Source: Vitellaria paradoxa
Lineage: Eukaryota > Streptophyta > Magnoliopsida > Ericales > Sapotaceae
Reading direction: 5' to 3'
Length of the DNA: 64,000 nt
Assembly: GCA_019916065.1 (NCBI GenBank)
Contig: CM034236.1
Location: 51,550,690 to 51,614,689, forward strand
The notes beneath the pieces were generated by a model. That model did no database searches. It worked only from the letters and a program-made list of their open reading frames with translations, and was not told the DNA's origin. The number at the start of each line of letters is the position of its first letter. The first letter of the stretch is position 1. The translations under genes and the position numbers were made by a program. This document shows positions 52,301-64,000 of the stretch, in pieces.

Positions 52301-55300
52301 GAGACAAACTGTTTTTCAGGTAACTAAATTAAATTTCTTACTATCTTCCCCACCACCCAAAGGAAATCAGATTGAATCTTTTACAATCTACGGACAACAG
52401 AGGCCGGAGCTTTGAACAAGAAGATAAATTATACCGGGGGCCTGGACAAACAACTTTTGATCAAGGTTACTCTTGGCCATTCTGATAAATATTTCTGCTT
52501 CCACCTAGTAAGCTGAAGTAGTATCTATAACAATTTGAAAGGTATCAATAAACAGATGAAATTTTGGAAATCTAAATCCTAAAGGACCAGATCCAGTACT
52601 GAGAAGAAAATAAGCAGGAAACATAAATAATCATTATCTTAGACTTGAAGTGAAAATGTTTTTTTTTTTTTTTTTTTTTTTGCCCAAATAGCAATTGAAA
52701 GATCTTGTACATGGGCTTAGATACAAGTATCAAGAGCCAGTGCATTTATAGCTGCCGGACTAGTCTGATCCCCAAAATATTTCTGCAGCATACCACATCC
52801 ATGACCCAACCAAGCTATGTCATTCATTTTTTTAATAATTAGATATTCAAACCATTTTTTAGTAAAGGGATCAAGGGGATGTTGCCCAATTACAAATATA
52901 TATTTATATACATACCCTCAAGTGAAGCCAGGATTATGAATCATTATTCTCAACAAACGACAAAAAATTATCTAGATCCGGCTCATTACCAAAAGATAAC
53001 TTTTTTTTTTGGTAATTAAAAGATAACTTGCCGTATGAAATTGAAAAGAAAAATGTATAGGATACGCAACCCCAAAAATGTATAGGACGAAACACTTTTC
53101 ATCATATACTCTAAATGCTCTTTCATCCATTCACAATCTACAAAAATGCGGTCAACATATTAAAATTCTTGTTACAAAGGCAACAACAATTGCTAATAAT
53201 TTGCCTTCTCACAATAAGATTATTAGAGGTGAGAATCTTACAGTGACCATCAAACAAAAAAGGACTTTCGTAGGTGCACCCAGACCATATACACTGCCAA
53301 GGGAAATTGTCTTCACATGCCCAGCAAAAGCATTGTAGAATGATTTTTCATTAAAAAAATAAATAAATAAATAAAATAAAATAAACTTGACTTTAGCAAA
53401 CTCAATATAATCCCATCTTCCACCCAAGTTATGTCATCTTAACCCAAGTACTCCAGTTCAGATAGCTGAGATGAAGGCCAAATTGTGAAAGAGTTGCAAA
53501 AAAAGAAAATATGCGCTAAAACTACAAACATGTAAATTTTAAAGCGTCATGGTTAAAGTAGCACCCCTCTAACCTGTTGCTTTGAAATTGCATCATCAAG
53601 ATGTTGCAGTTCATTGCGATTGCGAAGGTTAGTTTCCTCAAGCTCAAATAAAGCCTTCTGTAAGTTTATCCGTTCTTGAACATTTTCACTTGTTTCTTGG
53701 CTCAACTCATTCAACCAAGACAGCTCATCATCAGCTGCCTTTTCCGTTGGTTTTGTGCATAGTTGAGACTCTTTTTCGGCTAACTCCTTTTTTAAGCGGC
53801 AGACCTCTATCTGTGCGCACAAATTTTATCAACTGCCAGCAGAAAAGGATTGCAACCTTAAGCATAACTGGGTTATCTATCACATAGTTTACCTGAAGAC
53901 TGTCGATCATGCGTTGGTAATCAGATACATGGGTATCAATGGTTCCAATGTTCTTCTGCAGAAATTAGAGATAGATTTAGAGAAATGGTATCTTCAGAGT
54001 ACATATCAAACATGAACCTAGCCCAAAAACCATGTGAAGAATATAAGAGCATAGGACTCTGTGTTAGCTAATTCAAAAGACGGCAGTGAAACGTTAAGCA
54101 CAGCAATAGATTAGGGAGGTAGAAGAGGCAGCAAGAAAAAATATATAATGATGTATTAATTAGCATAGAACCAACATAAAATTCCCTGACCAGCGTAATA
54201 TAGTCTCTTGTCGTGTATATAAGATTATGATCTCACCTGGATATGCGTCCTAATTTCCTTAGCTCGGTCAGCATATTTCAATGTATTAACAGTATGATGA
54301 TACTGATTAACTGCGGGTGAAATAGTAGCAACCATAACTGTTTGAGAATTACCGCTCAATCCATCTTTAAGAATCCGTGTCAGTTTACTGCAAAAATCTA
54401 GAAATTAGCCACATTAGCAAGGAGAGGATGGTACTATAATAGGTATCATTGAGGTACCTATTGCGGTAAGGGACATAAGCTAGACCCTTCTTCTGCTGTT
54501 TTCCTAGAGCATTTATGCAGTTTGCTAAAGCAAGAAGTGACCGATTAATATTTGCACCATCTCTTAGCTTTTGGCCTCCACTATTTGTTTCAGAAGCTCG
54601 TTCACTGCATCATAACTTGTTTAAGATAACATTTCTGTGACTATCACTAAAGCGGAAATTAGCCAGTAAGAGAAACTAACAAGAAAAAAAAAGGTCATTT
54701 TACTGATGGGCATACCTTCCTGCAAGATCCACAAGGGCAAGTTTTCCTTTGATAACCTGATTTCGATACTTGTTTCTCTGTTTTCTAGTCACGGTAATCT
54801 CCAAAACTGCATGTGAGCTGTTCACAGACACCATATCAAATCAGGAAGAAAGGCCACACTATTCACTGCATGGAAACAGCACCAACAATAACTTCCACTC
54901 TTCTCACAGGAGTATCCAAAATAAAGATGTAATGATAATAATAGGAATAGCATTTACAAGCCCAGTAACAATATTGATAAATACAGAGCATTGAATTATA
55001 TACGGTAAAAGGTGGTTGTGCGAAGTACTAGAATATGGCTCTGACCCTCAGGGAACCACTTCTGTGAATAAAGGCAAATATCATGCCTGAATCTAGATCA
55101 CCCTTCGTAGAGTATCAACTATTGCTGATCAACAGTGACTTTTTAATATATACAAGTTTGGGAACCAAACTATCCGATGGTCTTAAATACTCGTATTGTA
55201 ATTTTGTAGCATCAATGATAACAGCACCCCTCCACTCAATTAAAACCAACACATAACAGATATAGGACTTGCATACTGTACAACACAGACATGACAATTT

Positions 55301-58300
55301 TAAAAACAACCAAGACGTAACATGGGAGGGACACGTCAAAGGATATATATTTATAAATACATTAAAAAAAACACTAGTTCTTCATTTTTTATATATATTT
55401 ATCTTTTATTATATCTATTTCAGAAAATTGTATTCATGATCAACTTGGAAGTTTTAAGTTTTAAAACTCCTAAAATTAAAAAACAGAAATTAAAGGAAAC
55501 TGATTAATAGATATAAATACTTACCAAGAAAAAAGATTAATAGATATAAATTTATACTGTTCTCATCTTTTTATTTAATTTTCACGTGTAGTGATGGACT
55601 TGTGTCCCCCAAGTGTCCTAAGAGTGTCCATCTTTTTTAAGAAAAATAAATAAATAATACAACGCATTCAAATAAGTATCTGTGCCAGGAGAGTGTCTTA
55701 CATGAAAATGACCTAGATACTTCACCTTCCGAGAAGTGTCCATGCTTCTTTGAACATATTACTTGCAGTGACAATCTTGATAAATTTTGTCACTCATATA
55801 TTATTACAAAGCCAATGTAAATTATTAAATTAAATTTAAATAAATAAAAAGGGGATAGAAATCAAATAATGGCTTCTTGTACAATATGTGCAGTAGGTTA
55901 AACATATCAATATATCATAAATTCTCATCCTCTACATAACATCAATGAAATTGACAGTTCCTTTCCAAAGGAGCTAGGCTTACACTTACTAAAAGTACCT
56001 TATCTATCATGCCAACTTATGCCATGTCTCTTTTTCCGATGCCAATGCCTATGGTGAGAAGACTAGAGAATAGTATTAAGGAGTTCTTCCTTTGGGGGAA
56101 GGGGGGGGCCTTTGGGGAGCCTCGCAAGTTTCATCTAGTCAAATGGGTTTCTGATGTAAAACGATAGAGAATAAAGTCAAAAAAGAGAAATAAAGAGAGA
56201 GAGAAGAAGTTTAGGAGAGAGGGAAGAAACAAGAAGAGGGGAGGGAAAACAAGCCACGAGCCTTCAACAACTCAAATTTTCATATTCATTAATGTATCCA
56301 ACCCTAATCATCATAAGTCTTTAAATAGGCTAATACATTCTCAAGATTACTAAAAATAAAGCAAATATCAAAAATTCTAATAAATCCTTCTTAAAATAAA
56401 TCTAAATAAAATTTTGCCTAAAATAAAATAAATCTTTAATAGAATAAAGTAAAATCCTTATATAAATTATAATCCTAATAAAGTAAAATTCTAATAATAA
56501 TTATTTCATATTTTTTTTGGCTTCCGCATCATTCTCCACCCTTAGAAAAACTCGACTCCGTCGAGTTAAAAATTTGCATACTCCTTCAATCGCCAGGCCA
56601 CGAACAAAGCAGATGTTCAAGCTGCTGCCAAAGTTCATGAACACGCGTCAGGAATGGTAGAAATCTAGTGTATCCACCAAGTCTTCCGAAATAGAAGTCC
56701 CGCGATTCAAAAAATAGAACTTGTAGATGTTGGAAGAAGACAAAAAAGGACTAATTTGTGGGAGAAGTTTAGGTGTAGGAAAGACAAAATCCACAGAAGC
56801 ACCATAAATTTTAAGCATACTATTCAACCTGATAGTACCTACAGGAACATCAATAATATCGCTAGAAATCTGTGCCTCATCAAAAGAAATGACTTCATTA
56901 GTCGCAATAATTTCGGTAGTCGCAACAATTTCATCAAGTGGCTTGTCTACGATTTGGTCATCATCTTCATGGTCTGAAAAATAAAAGTCGTCAAGATCAG
57001 GCTCATAAATCAACTCTTCAATTTGATCATCGTTAGGCTCTCTCTTCACTTCAAAGTGGTCGTCATCAGATTTTCTGTTTGGTTCATCAATTACTTTTGG
57101 AATATCGGTAAGGGTACCAAATAGAGGAGCTGAAACTGTGTTCGACTTTGAATTCGATATTTAGTTAGAACAGAGGTGAATAGGGTTGTTTGGCCACTAG
57201 TATTCCTCCCATGTGTCTAACCTCGCATTCAATCTTTGAATGGCTTCAGTGAGGGCAGCTATTTGAGTTTGCATCTGGTTATTGTTTGACTGTACCCGAT
57301 AGTGTACTGACAATTTCGAATCTGCAAAAAAATAAACTGTGAGGTGTTCCGAAGCCTCCTAGAAGTCGCTGGAGCTTCGCCGAAAGTTGTTGGAGGTCGC
57401 CGGAGCTTTGCGCGGAGCACAGGTCAGATCGCTGGAGTGTATTGGTTATTCGGGACTTCGCCGGAGGTCGCAGGAAAAGTCACTGGAGGTCGCTGGCCGG
57501 TTGCCGGAAAAGTCACCAGAGGTTGCCGGAGTCACCGACGAGTTCGCCGGAGGTTGGTGTTCCCAACGGTGGGGTTCACCGGAGTTGGGTACCGCTAGGA
57601 ATGTATGAAAGTATACTCGAAGGGTTTAAGAGCGTGTAGGGCGCGTGTGGCGGCTATGATTGCAGTTGCAGCTAGGGTTTGAAATGAATAGTGAGTTTTC
57701 GTTAATTATTTCATATTTTTTTTGGCTTCTGCATCAGTTTCAGTTTTTAAGCCTGTGAAACTAGGAGGACGGGCATTTGAAGCTTTTAAGATTTTCAACA
57801 AGTTTTAAGCTGTCCAATAGCTCGCTCCAATAGTTTTATAATATGACTCATAAGTTTAATATATCCATAATTATTACAACTTTCGATATCACCCTTATAT
57901 ACTGAATTTGTATCTGGACTGTATTATGCATTGAAATGTTTGGAATACAAAGTGAATTGATGAGAATACAAAATCAGAGTACAGATGCAGCCAGATCAGA
58001 ATGAGTGTGTTACTGAAATCCCAAATGGTGGTGGGCCCATTAGCTGTAAAATTTGTCAAACCCACTAACAAAGTGATTGGATGAGGAAAAAAAAATCAAT
58101 ATATCAAGTAGCCAAATCATGATGAACCTCTTACTAAAATCTCCACAGCAGTAGCACTCTAAACATAATTTGTACTAAAAGGTTGCCAGAACACTATCCC
58201 ATTGCATGTGCAGTAATTCAACATTGATCACTCACCGTGAGGATGTTTCATTAGCCTCTGTACTTTCTGTTTTTCGCCTGCTGTTCCCCAAATTTAGAAG

Positions 58301-60954
58301 TTCAAGAATCTTATCGGTTGATTGAACCTGAATGTAAGGATAAAAACCATCATGGACATAAGAAGGCTCCTAATCACAGGCAAAATTTGATGAATGCATA
58401 CTAGAATCGCAAGCTGAAAATAAACAAAAATAAAAGAAAGACAGAAATGCTAATGGGATGTGCATTGAAGAAAAACAGGAACAGAAGTGATAAAACCTAC
58501 AAAAAAAAATCACAACTCAAAAGCAAGTCTTAGTCTTTGCAAAATACAAGAAATATAGAACAAGCAATCAAAATTGGATGATTGGATTATGTTACTCAGT
58601 AGTGGAGAAACTGTTTAACCAAAGTGTTACTTTAAATGTAATTCCCCTGAATGTTCATGAATTGTGTAAAAAAAAAATGTGGCAAGAGAAAGAGTACCAA
58701 AAAAATTGCAGGGATGTGCAAGAATAATGAAACTGATTACAAATTAAAATTGCACAACTTTCCTCAAAAACTTGTCAACTTTTAATGCATAGAATAAAGA
58801 TGTCACAGTAGAGCCTTCAACGAATTAGGTAACTATGTGTTAGATTATTATACTTAAAGTCGTTATTACACAAAATACTTGGCTTAGATTCCTTGGATGC
58901 CAAAACATGTGGCTTTTATTCCGATCACAAGTGTGATTAGCAGATGCCATCTGCATGTGGAAATACTTCCTCAACTTTATATGTAAACATATATCAGATA
59001 AATTTGACTCTTCTTCTTTTCAGCCGCCGCATATCTATCCTGCCTGATAGGCGTCTAGTGTGTTGGCCTACTTAAACTGACCAACCAGTGAGAAAGCTGA
59101 AAACATCTTGAACGTTAAAAATAAATAAATAAATAACAAGCCATATATAGAACACTTTGCTTTTAACAATATTCACAGCTTATCTTATGTCAAGCAAAGC
59201 CTGCACAAATATGTAGATATACAGACATGCCAACTGATGTGAAGAAGAGGACAATAAACCTTGATGGATCTAAGCCCAGCAACAACTATTCCTTGCTCCG
59301 GATCCTCCCTAAGTTCCAAATGACCAGAGGATTTTTCAAGTAAATCATAGATAACCTGCAACAACAATAAATAAATGATAAATAAATAAATGAATAAAAA
59401 CAATGTTATAAATATTTCCAAGGACATGGCATTCATAGGCATTAAGAGTCAACACTCAGAACCTACTTCATTGTAAACTTCAAGGAAGGAGCAAGAAACT
59501 TCAAAGCCATCAGAACTATTGTCCTTCTTAATAAGATCAAAAATAGTATGCAGACTGAGAACCATAAGTCCAGGATCATCGCGAGTTCCAACCATTGTAT
59601 ATGTTTTACCACTGAAAATGTATAAAAGCATTAAATTATTATTATTATTTTCTTTTGGGTGGGGGGGGGGGGGAAGTAACAGCATTAGATTATGTTACAG
59701 GAGGATTCAACAAAAAGGAAGTTCAAATCAACACAAAGAATGATACATAATGTTCCAAATTACACATTGGCCAAAAAGGAAGTTCAGATCTGTAAGAGCA
59801 TATGATTAAAGCATCTCCAAGTTTTTCACGACACTGATTTCCATATTTTCAATGGTCGAATTGGAACAAGACATGTCAGTTTGCTAAATCCTTCATAGAG
59901 CCTTATCCTAGTGTACTCTGATCAGTAATATCAATCATTATCCACTATCCAGTCTAAAAAGACAATATTTTTATCTCAAGCATGCATTTTCTTTCTCTGC
60001 AGTACCACACATGCAAAGCCTTTACAGATTCAATTCTTTTGAAGTAATCCTAAGCCAATTCCTCACGCTGGTAGTACTTACCAGACAACTTGGAAAACAT
60101 GAGACATAATATATGATGCAACTAATATACACACCAAACCATCAGTCTGTTGCTGCATATACAATCAGAAAATTGCATTATAAATTATTGCATGGTAACG
60201 ATATTGTGCAGCAATTTAGGTTGAGAAGTTTCAAGGATATGGGCTTCTCAATCTATGAGCTCAAATCCCAGAATGCTGGTAGCTAGAAAAACTGAATAAA
60301 TTATTAATTCCAGTATTTTGAAAAATATTACACAGGCAATGACCATCCTATGGTGGCTTTTTAGCCCATGTTTCTCTATAATAAGCAGGAAACCTCTATG
60401 ATAGAGCTCTGGAATTTGAACACAGCATCCAAAGCAGGAGTTGCCCCTTGCCAAGTTAGGATAGCAAGGACAAGGGCAAGACAAAGTGCAACCCTTTGTT
60501 TGTTAGATTGTATAAAACTACTGTAAAATGAATTAACTGAAATTAGAAATAGAAATAAGAAGCATAAACTACATAATTAGAACCAAAACCAAGAATACAT
60601 TATTAACATCAAACTCCATCAAAATAAAGACAAGGGAACATATTTCCTCAAGCATTTCTGTCTGATATCTTCATCAATAATGCTCTCTTATCAAGACAAT
60701 TTTAAGAGATAGAGAAATCCATTTCTATCAAACAGACTCCAAAGTCATGAAATATGAAACGAATCAAACTTCTAAGAGGGCAATTCAATACAAAGAATAT
60801 AGTAACTTCTTTTAATGGTTCAGGATCTGATAATTTTCTCTACTCATACCCACGGTCACAGTCAATATTGAAGATTAAATATTCCAAAGCCGGAATGAAG
60901 TATATAATTTACCAAAACCAGTCCAGCAACCATTAAGATGTGAATAACCTTTTC

Positions 60955-60991
<37 letters not shown>

Positions 60992-61588
60992 TTTTTTGGG
61001 TGGGGCAAGCAGATATGAATAATCTTGGACAATCAAACAATAAAATTATAGGAATAAAAAAGCCTATAAACAAAGAAAAATAAATAAATAAATATGCCAA
61101 AAAAACCAAAGAAAATAGTTTTCCCACTAGAATTATAATTTGACCTATACTAGATGCAATGTTTCATGGATACCCATGCCGGATACTCGACATTTGAATA
61201 AGGGTATAATATACAAGTCCCAAAATAATTGAATATCCATATATACATATTTAACAATTCAATTTTAGCACATAATTATGCATAAAACTTATACTTTATT
61301 CATAAAATCCAATAATAGAACCTTGTTAAAACCATATTATCCCATAAAATAAAATAATTATATTAAATATATTCATATTCGTTCATGTCCCAGTATCCTT
61401 AAATAAGAGAATTAATGGATCCGACTCTTAGACACATATTTGTACCCGACGTTCATACCCAAGTGCATGTAACATAGATTAGACATTAAACCCTAGTAGT
61501 CTTCCGAAAATTAATGTTGGCTAATGCATAAAATTAGTTTGAAAACAAAGAAAAACTAAACATTGGCACATTCAGAAGAGGCATTTCG

Positions 61589-61625
<37 letters not shown>

Positions 61626-63244
61626 GGGCACCTGGTGGGAGTGAGAGGAGGTTCACAGTTACACAACCCAGAGTTTTGGGTTGGCAAGGTACAAGTCCAA
61701 GCAGTCAAGAATAACATACTTCTCATGTACCTTCCAGTTGAGCCATATGCAAAAACTGTAGCATTCAGACCTTGAACAACCCCGGCAATTATAGAAGATA
61801 TACTTCTCTTGTAGACATCCTGGATAAAGGCAATGATGTTAGACTTGTTAATCATGAAAGAAAATAACAATAATCTTCTAACAGCAGCCAAATCTCCAAT
61901 GGTCACTTCTATATCGCTAATGGCCGTGAGGCCAAATTCTGCAACTGGTACGATTTATAGCTATATTGATACCAACAGCCAATATAAACTTCTTATTTTA
62001 AATTTAACAACTCTAAAGAGAATTGCTGATATTAGTTCTTAATGGATTTAAGAATAACTTAAATCGCTGCTGTAATCGAACCTGGAACTCTCCAACGTTG
62101 ACGTTGAGATAACTTAGTTAAGGAATAGAGGTGGTTAACCCATGGAATCCTGTGCCTAAAAAAAAAAAAAAACAAAAAAAGAACTAAGCAGCTCATTGCC
62201 CTTCTACTAATACCATGCTGCCAACTGAGTTATCTGTTTTTGTTTCTCTATAGCATCAGAAGAACAGAGTGCCAGAGCTGGTAATGGTTGTCAGCCTCAC
62301 AAGCTCCTTTTATAGATGTAGTCCATCCTCCTTTTCAGATCTCCTCCTGATGGAAGTCAATGAGGGCATTAAAATTGCTACATTTTCATATTTAGTTCTG
62401 AATATGGGAAATTCCATAATGCGAACAAACATTTTACTCGAAGACATCTGGCCTGACTGATCATTTCATCTAAACGAAAGATCTGGTTCAACAATATTTC
62501 AACAGGGATGGAAAATGGGACACCATCACTACTCCATTTGGCACTCAAAACATAAAGAAAAGAACCTACTTTTGATCATTTCTCTGTCTTCCCCTACTAT
62601 TTATCAACCATTAAATAAAGGTGCAATGAAGTATTAATGGATAAAGAGGCACATTTGAGAGCACCAAAACCCAAAAGGACAAGCTTCATGGATGATGAAA
62701 AAAAAAAAAACACCAATATAAACAACGTACCAAATTAGTAGATTCAGGACCAAATGCATAATCAAAATAATACTTCCGCTCTTTCGTCCGATTTTGTATG
62801 CGATCAAGGTAGTCCTTTGATAGGTCAGGATCCAAAACAAGTACCTCCTACAAATGCCATTGTTACTAATGACAGAGAATCATAGATTCTATTTCCTCAA
62901 AGAGAAAATATCTCATTTCAAAATAACTCCAAAACAAAGTTCATAACCGAGTAGAAAAATTTGTGCACCTTATCGTTGTTAACACGAACTATATCACGAC
63001 CGTGTTCCCTCGCCGTCAGCGGCCTACATCTTACAGCAACCTACAGCCAAGAATTCAGGAGATTACATTGATCAAAGACTGCTATACACGAAGAATGTCA
63101 TCAGAAGAAAACATGGAAAAGCAACACAAATTACATGAATCCGAACCTTAAAAAAAAAAAGAAAAAAAGAAAAAAAAGAAACGACTGAGCACAAACCGTA
63201 AGGGTAGTGGTTTTCTTGGAAACTGGAGCTCTGATACTTGGCAT
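49322..63244 (-). CDS. KIN8B: Kinesin-8 motor protein (KIN-8B-like), 16 exons, 735 aa to an in-frame TGA
   Basis: Microtubule plus-end-directed motor. Exons (minus): 63197-63244, 62969-63040, 62731-62847, 61731-61819, 59467-59611, 59260-59355, 58236-58327, 54716-54817, 54458-54604, 54237-54387, 53893-53955, 53574-53810, 50678-50782, 50487-50600, 49499-50101, 49322-49348. All have GT..AG sites and compatible phases. The start [16 protein letters not shown] is followed directly by the motor, so there is no N-terminal extension. Motor motifs: P-loop GSTGSGKT (about 105-112), switch I NETSSRSH (about 215-222), switch II DLAGSE (about 250-255), and YVPYRNSKLT with [10 protein letters not shown] closing the motor near residue 345. 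A coiled coil follows (about 375-525), then a low-complexity tail. The last exon reads DAWNDTTR then TGA (49322-49324). Beyond it the same frame stays open for 55 codons to TAA at 49154-49156. KIN-8B of Arabidopsis is about 813 aa, so the true end may be 49154. Confidence 0.93.
51430..52520 (-). mobile_element. Decayed L1-type LINE fragment in KIN-8B intron 12
   Basis: On the minus strand, frames broken by stops encode reverse-transcriptase C-terminal words ([23 protein letters not shown]). They are followed by a zinc-knuckle zf-RVT module ([39 protein letters not shown]). The order matches plant L1 ORF2 3' ends. It lies in the same orientation as the host gene. Confidence 0.8.
52640..53060. 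other. Intron 12 sequence between the two LINE fragments
   Basis: Intronic DNA with a poly-T run (52660-52681); nothing recognised. Confidence 0.4.
53060..53345 (-). mobile_element. Second L1 zf-RVT fragment in KIN-8B intron 12
   Basis: The minus strand, with frameshifts, reads FPWQCIW, then [16 protein letters not shown] and CCLCNKNF, ending near an IVNG remnant of the HCEW motif. This is the same domain as at 51430-52520 but a different, shorter copy. Confidence 0.6.
55955..56151 (+). mobile_element. L1-type LINE fragment, 5' part (interrupted)
   Basis: An open plus-strand frame encodes [20 protein letters not shown], then a segment ending IKEFFLWGK and FHLVKWV. This is the reverse-transcriptase C-terminal region of plant L1 elements. 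It continues in frame at 57742 ([18 protein letters not shown]) once the intervening LTR element is ignored. Antisense to KIN-8B, in intron 7. Confidence 0.8.
56152..57736 (-). mobile_element. Non-autonomous Ty3-like LTR element nested in the LINE
   Basis: Starts TGATGT and ends GCATCA on the plus strand, flanked by gtttc at 56147-56151 and 57737-57741 (5-bp duplication). On the element's strand, the 3' LTR is 56152-56531, preceded by the purine tract AAGGGTGGAGAA. The 5' LTR survives only as about 34 bp (57703-57736, matching 56498-56531). The interior holds a gag-start-like segment ([20 protein letters not shown] near 57209-57283), an acidic open frame of 133 codons (56648-57049) and a repetitive cgccggaggt region (57350-57600). 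No protease, reverse transcriptase or integrase is present. Confidence 0.82.
57742..57810 (+). mobile_element. L1-type LINE fragment, 3' part (interrupted)
   Basis: Continuation of the frame from 55955-56151: [18 protein letters not shown], then a stop at about 57806-57808. Joining across the LTR element restores the codon phase, which confirms the nesting order. Confidence 0.75.
59612..61730 (-). other. KIN-8B intron 4 with simple repeats
   Basis: 2.1-kb intron. It contains a poly-G run at about 59660-59672, a (CTTTT)n/poly-T stretch at 60950-60997 and a poly-T of more than 30 at 61590-61623. The last is followed by about 100 bp (ggggcacctggtgggagtga onward) that could be an antisense retroposon with an A tail. 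I cannot name it. Confidence 0.45.
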
Positions 63245-64000
63245 TTTTATCAGGCGTTGAATGGCAATAAATCACACTAAAACTTCCAATCTCGAGCCTT
63301 TTTTCTCAAATGGTAATAAAAAATAGTTCTCAATTCACATTGCGATTCACATTTTATTCACAAACTCAGCTCTTAATTCCTCAAAACAATCCTAAGATTT
63401 ACAATGCTGGAGCACACAATCTCGCAAAACGGAACACCAAAAGCTTCGCTTTATGAACTCAAACCTACAATCACAAAACAACAAAGAAACCCTAGCCTAA
63501 GACTATAAGTCCAGGGAATCTCGTATTCTACGACGGCGTAAACCCAGAAAAGATCAACGACATTGACATTTCAAGGCCAGCCGAGTCTCCGTTTAGAAAG
63601 CCACATTCCTCAAATGCCACGACCAAACAAAGCATTGCCCTCAAATCCCTCCAGAGATGGGAAAACATTTTCTTCTCAGCTTAAATCCATAATTTCGAAA
63701 AAGAAAATGAGAAAAAAAAAAAAAAAGAATCCCAAGAAAACGCGTTTGACAGAGGAAGAGTGAAAAGTAATGATTTGAAGGGCTCGGAAATTGAATTAAT
63801 TCAAGACATTGAATGAAACGTTTCTTGTTTTTGTCTTTATTATCGATTGGAAGCAAACAAGACGACGGAGTTAATGGGGAATTTGGTGGTGTAGCTCCGG
63901 AGAAGTGTGTAGTATAACTTCTGAATTTTCAGCTAAGCTTCGTTTAGCGTTGTAAAAAATAACGAAAAAATAGTGAAAAATGTAATTTGAAAAATTCTAC
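63245..64000 (-). promoter_or_regulatory. KIN-8B 5' leader and upstream region
   Basis: No other gene seen. aaaccctag at about 63488-63496 is a telo-box-like motif often found in promoters of cell-division and translation genes. There is no obvious TATA box, and short frames here lack similarity. Confidence 0.35.

Noticed and set aside
57344..57639. Overlapping Gly/Arg-rich plus-strand frames
   Set aside because: They arise from the repetitive cgccggaggt segment on the antisense strand of the LTR element.
61563..61906. Minus- and plus-strand frames with long Lys/Phe runs
   Set aside because: They are translations of the poly-T tract; the real coding part is the 61731-61819 kinesin exon only.

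Overview
The window is nuclear DNA from a flowering plant, probably a eudicot. It is strongly AT-rich and gene-poor. The genes have GT..AG introns, and the intergenic space is filled with small transposons, SINEs and decayed retroelements. The gene families present (clade IVa bHLH factors, a plant WDR5, a plant kinesin-8) fit this. The species cannot be named from the sequence.

All recognised genes lie on the minus strand. (1) From 1 to 31 kb there is a local cluster of clade IVa bHLH transcription-factor genes: a broken copy (5.8-6.1 kb), an intact gene of 251 codons (13.6-14.8 kb, leader to about 15.55 kb) and an intact gene of 364 codons (26.4-29.2 kb, leader and promoter to 30.7 kb). The two intact genes share the same exon plan, including a tiny first coding exon and an intron in the 5' leader. 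A block next to the broken copy (436-1262 plus 5657-5910) is paralogous to 25122-26487 beside the third copy. The first block is interrupted by about 4.4 kb of AT-rich DNA. Comparing the two blocks exposes several later insertions. (2) From 31 to 41 kb I see no gene. It holds a long inverted-repeat element, a tRNA-derived SINE with perfect target duplications, several direct repeats and an array of about 230-bp units built around the palindrome ACAGTACCGGTACTGT. (3) From 41.5 to 46.0 kb lies a two-exon WDR5 gene (312 aa, seven WD repeats) with a transposon-rich 3.5-kb intron. (4) From 49.2 to 63.2 kb lies a 16-exon kinesin-8 gene of KIN-8B type. Its last exon carries an in-frame TGA that cuts off about 55 conserved-looking codons. 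Its large introns hold L1 LINE fragments, one split by a miniature LTR element with a 5-bp target duplication.

Functionally, the bHLH genes would encode nuclear E-box-binding regulators, a clade known for control of specialised metabolism, ER bodies and jasmonate/iron responses. WDR5 is a histone H3K4 methylation scaffold, and KIN-8B is a microtubule plus-end motor. From memory, the Arabidopsis counterparts of the last two are also neighbours (At3g49650 and At3g49660), so this end of the window looks like conserved microsynteny, while the bHLH cluster and repeats are accessory. I found no CRISPR array, rRNA or functional tRNA gene.
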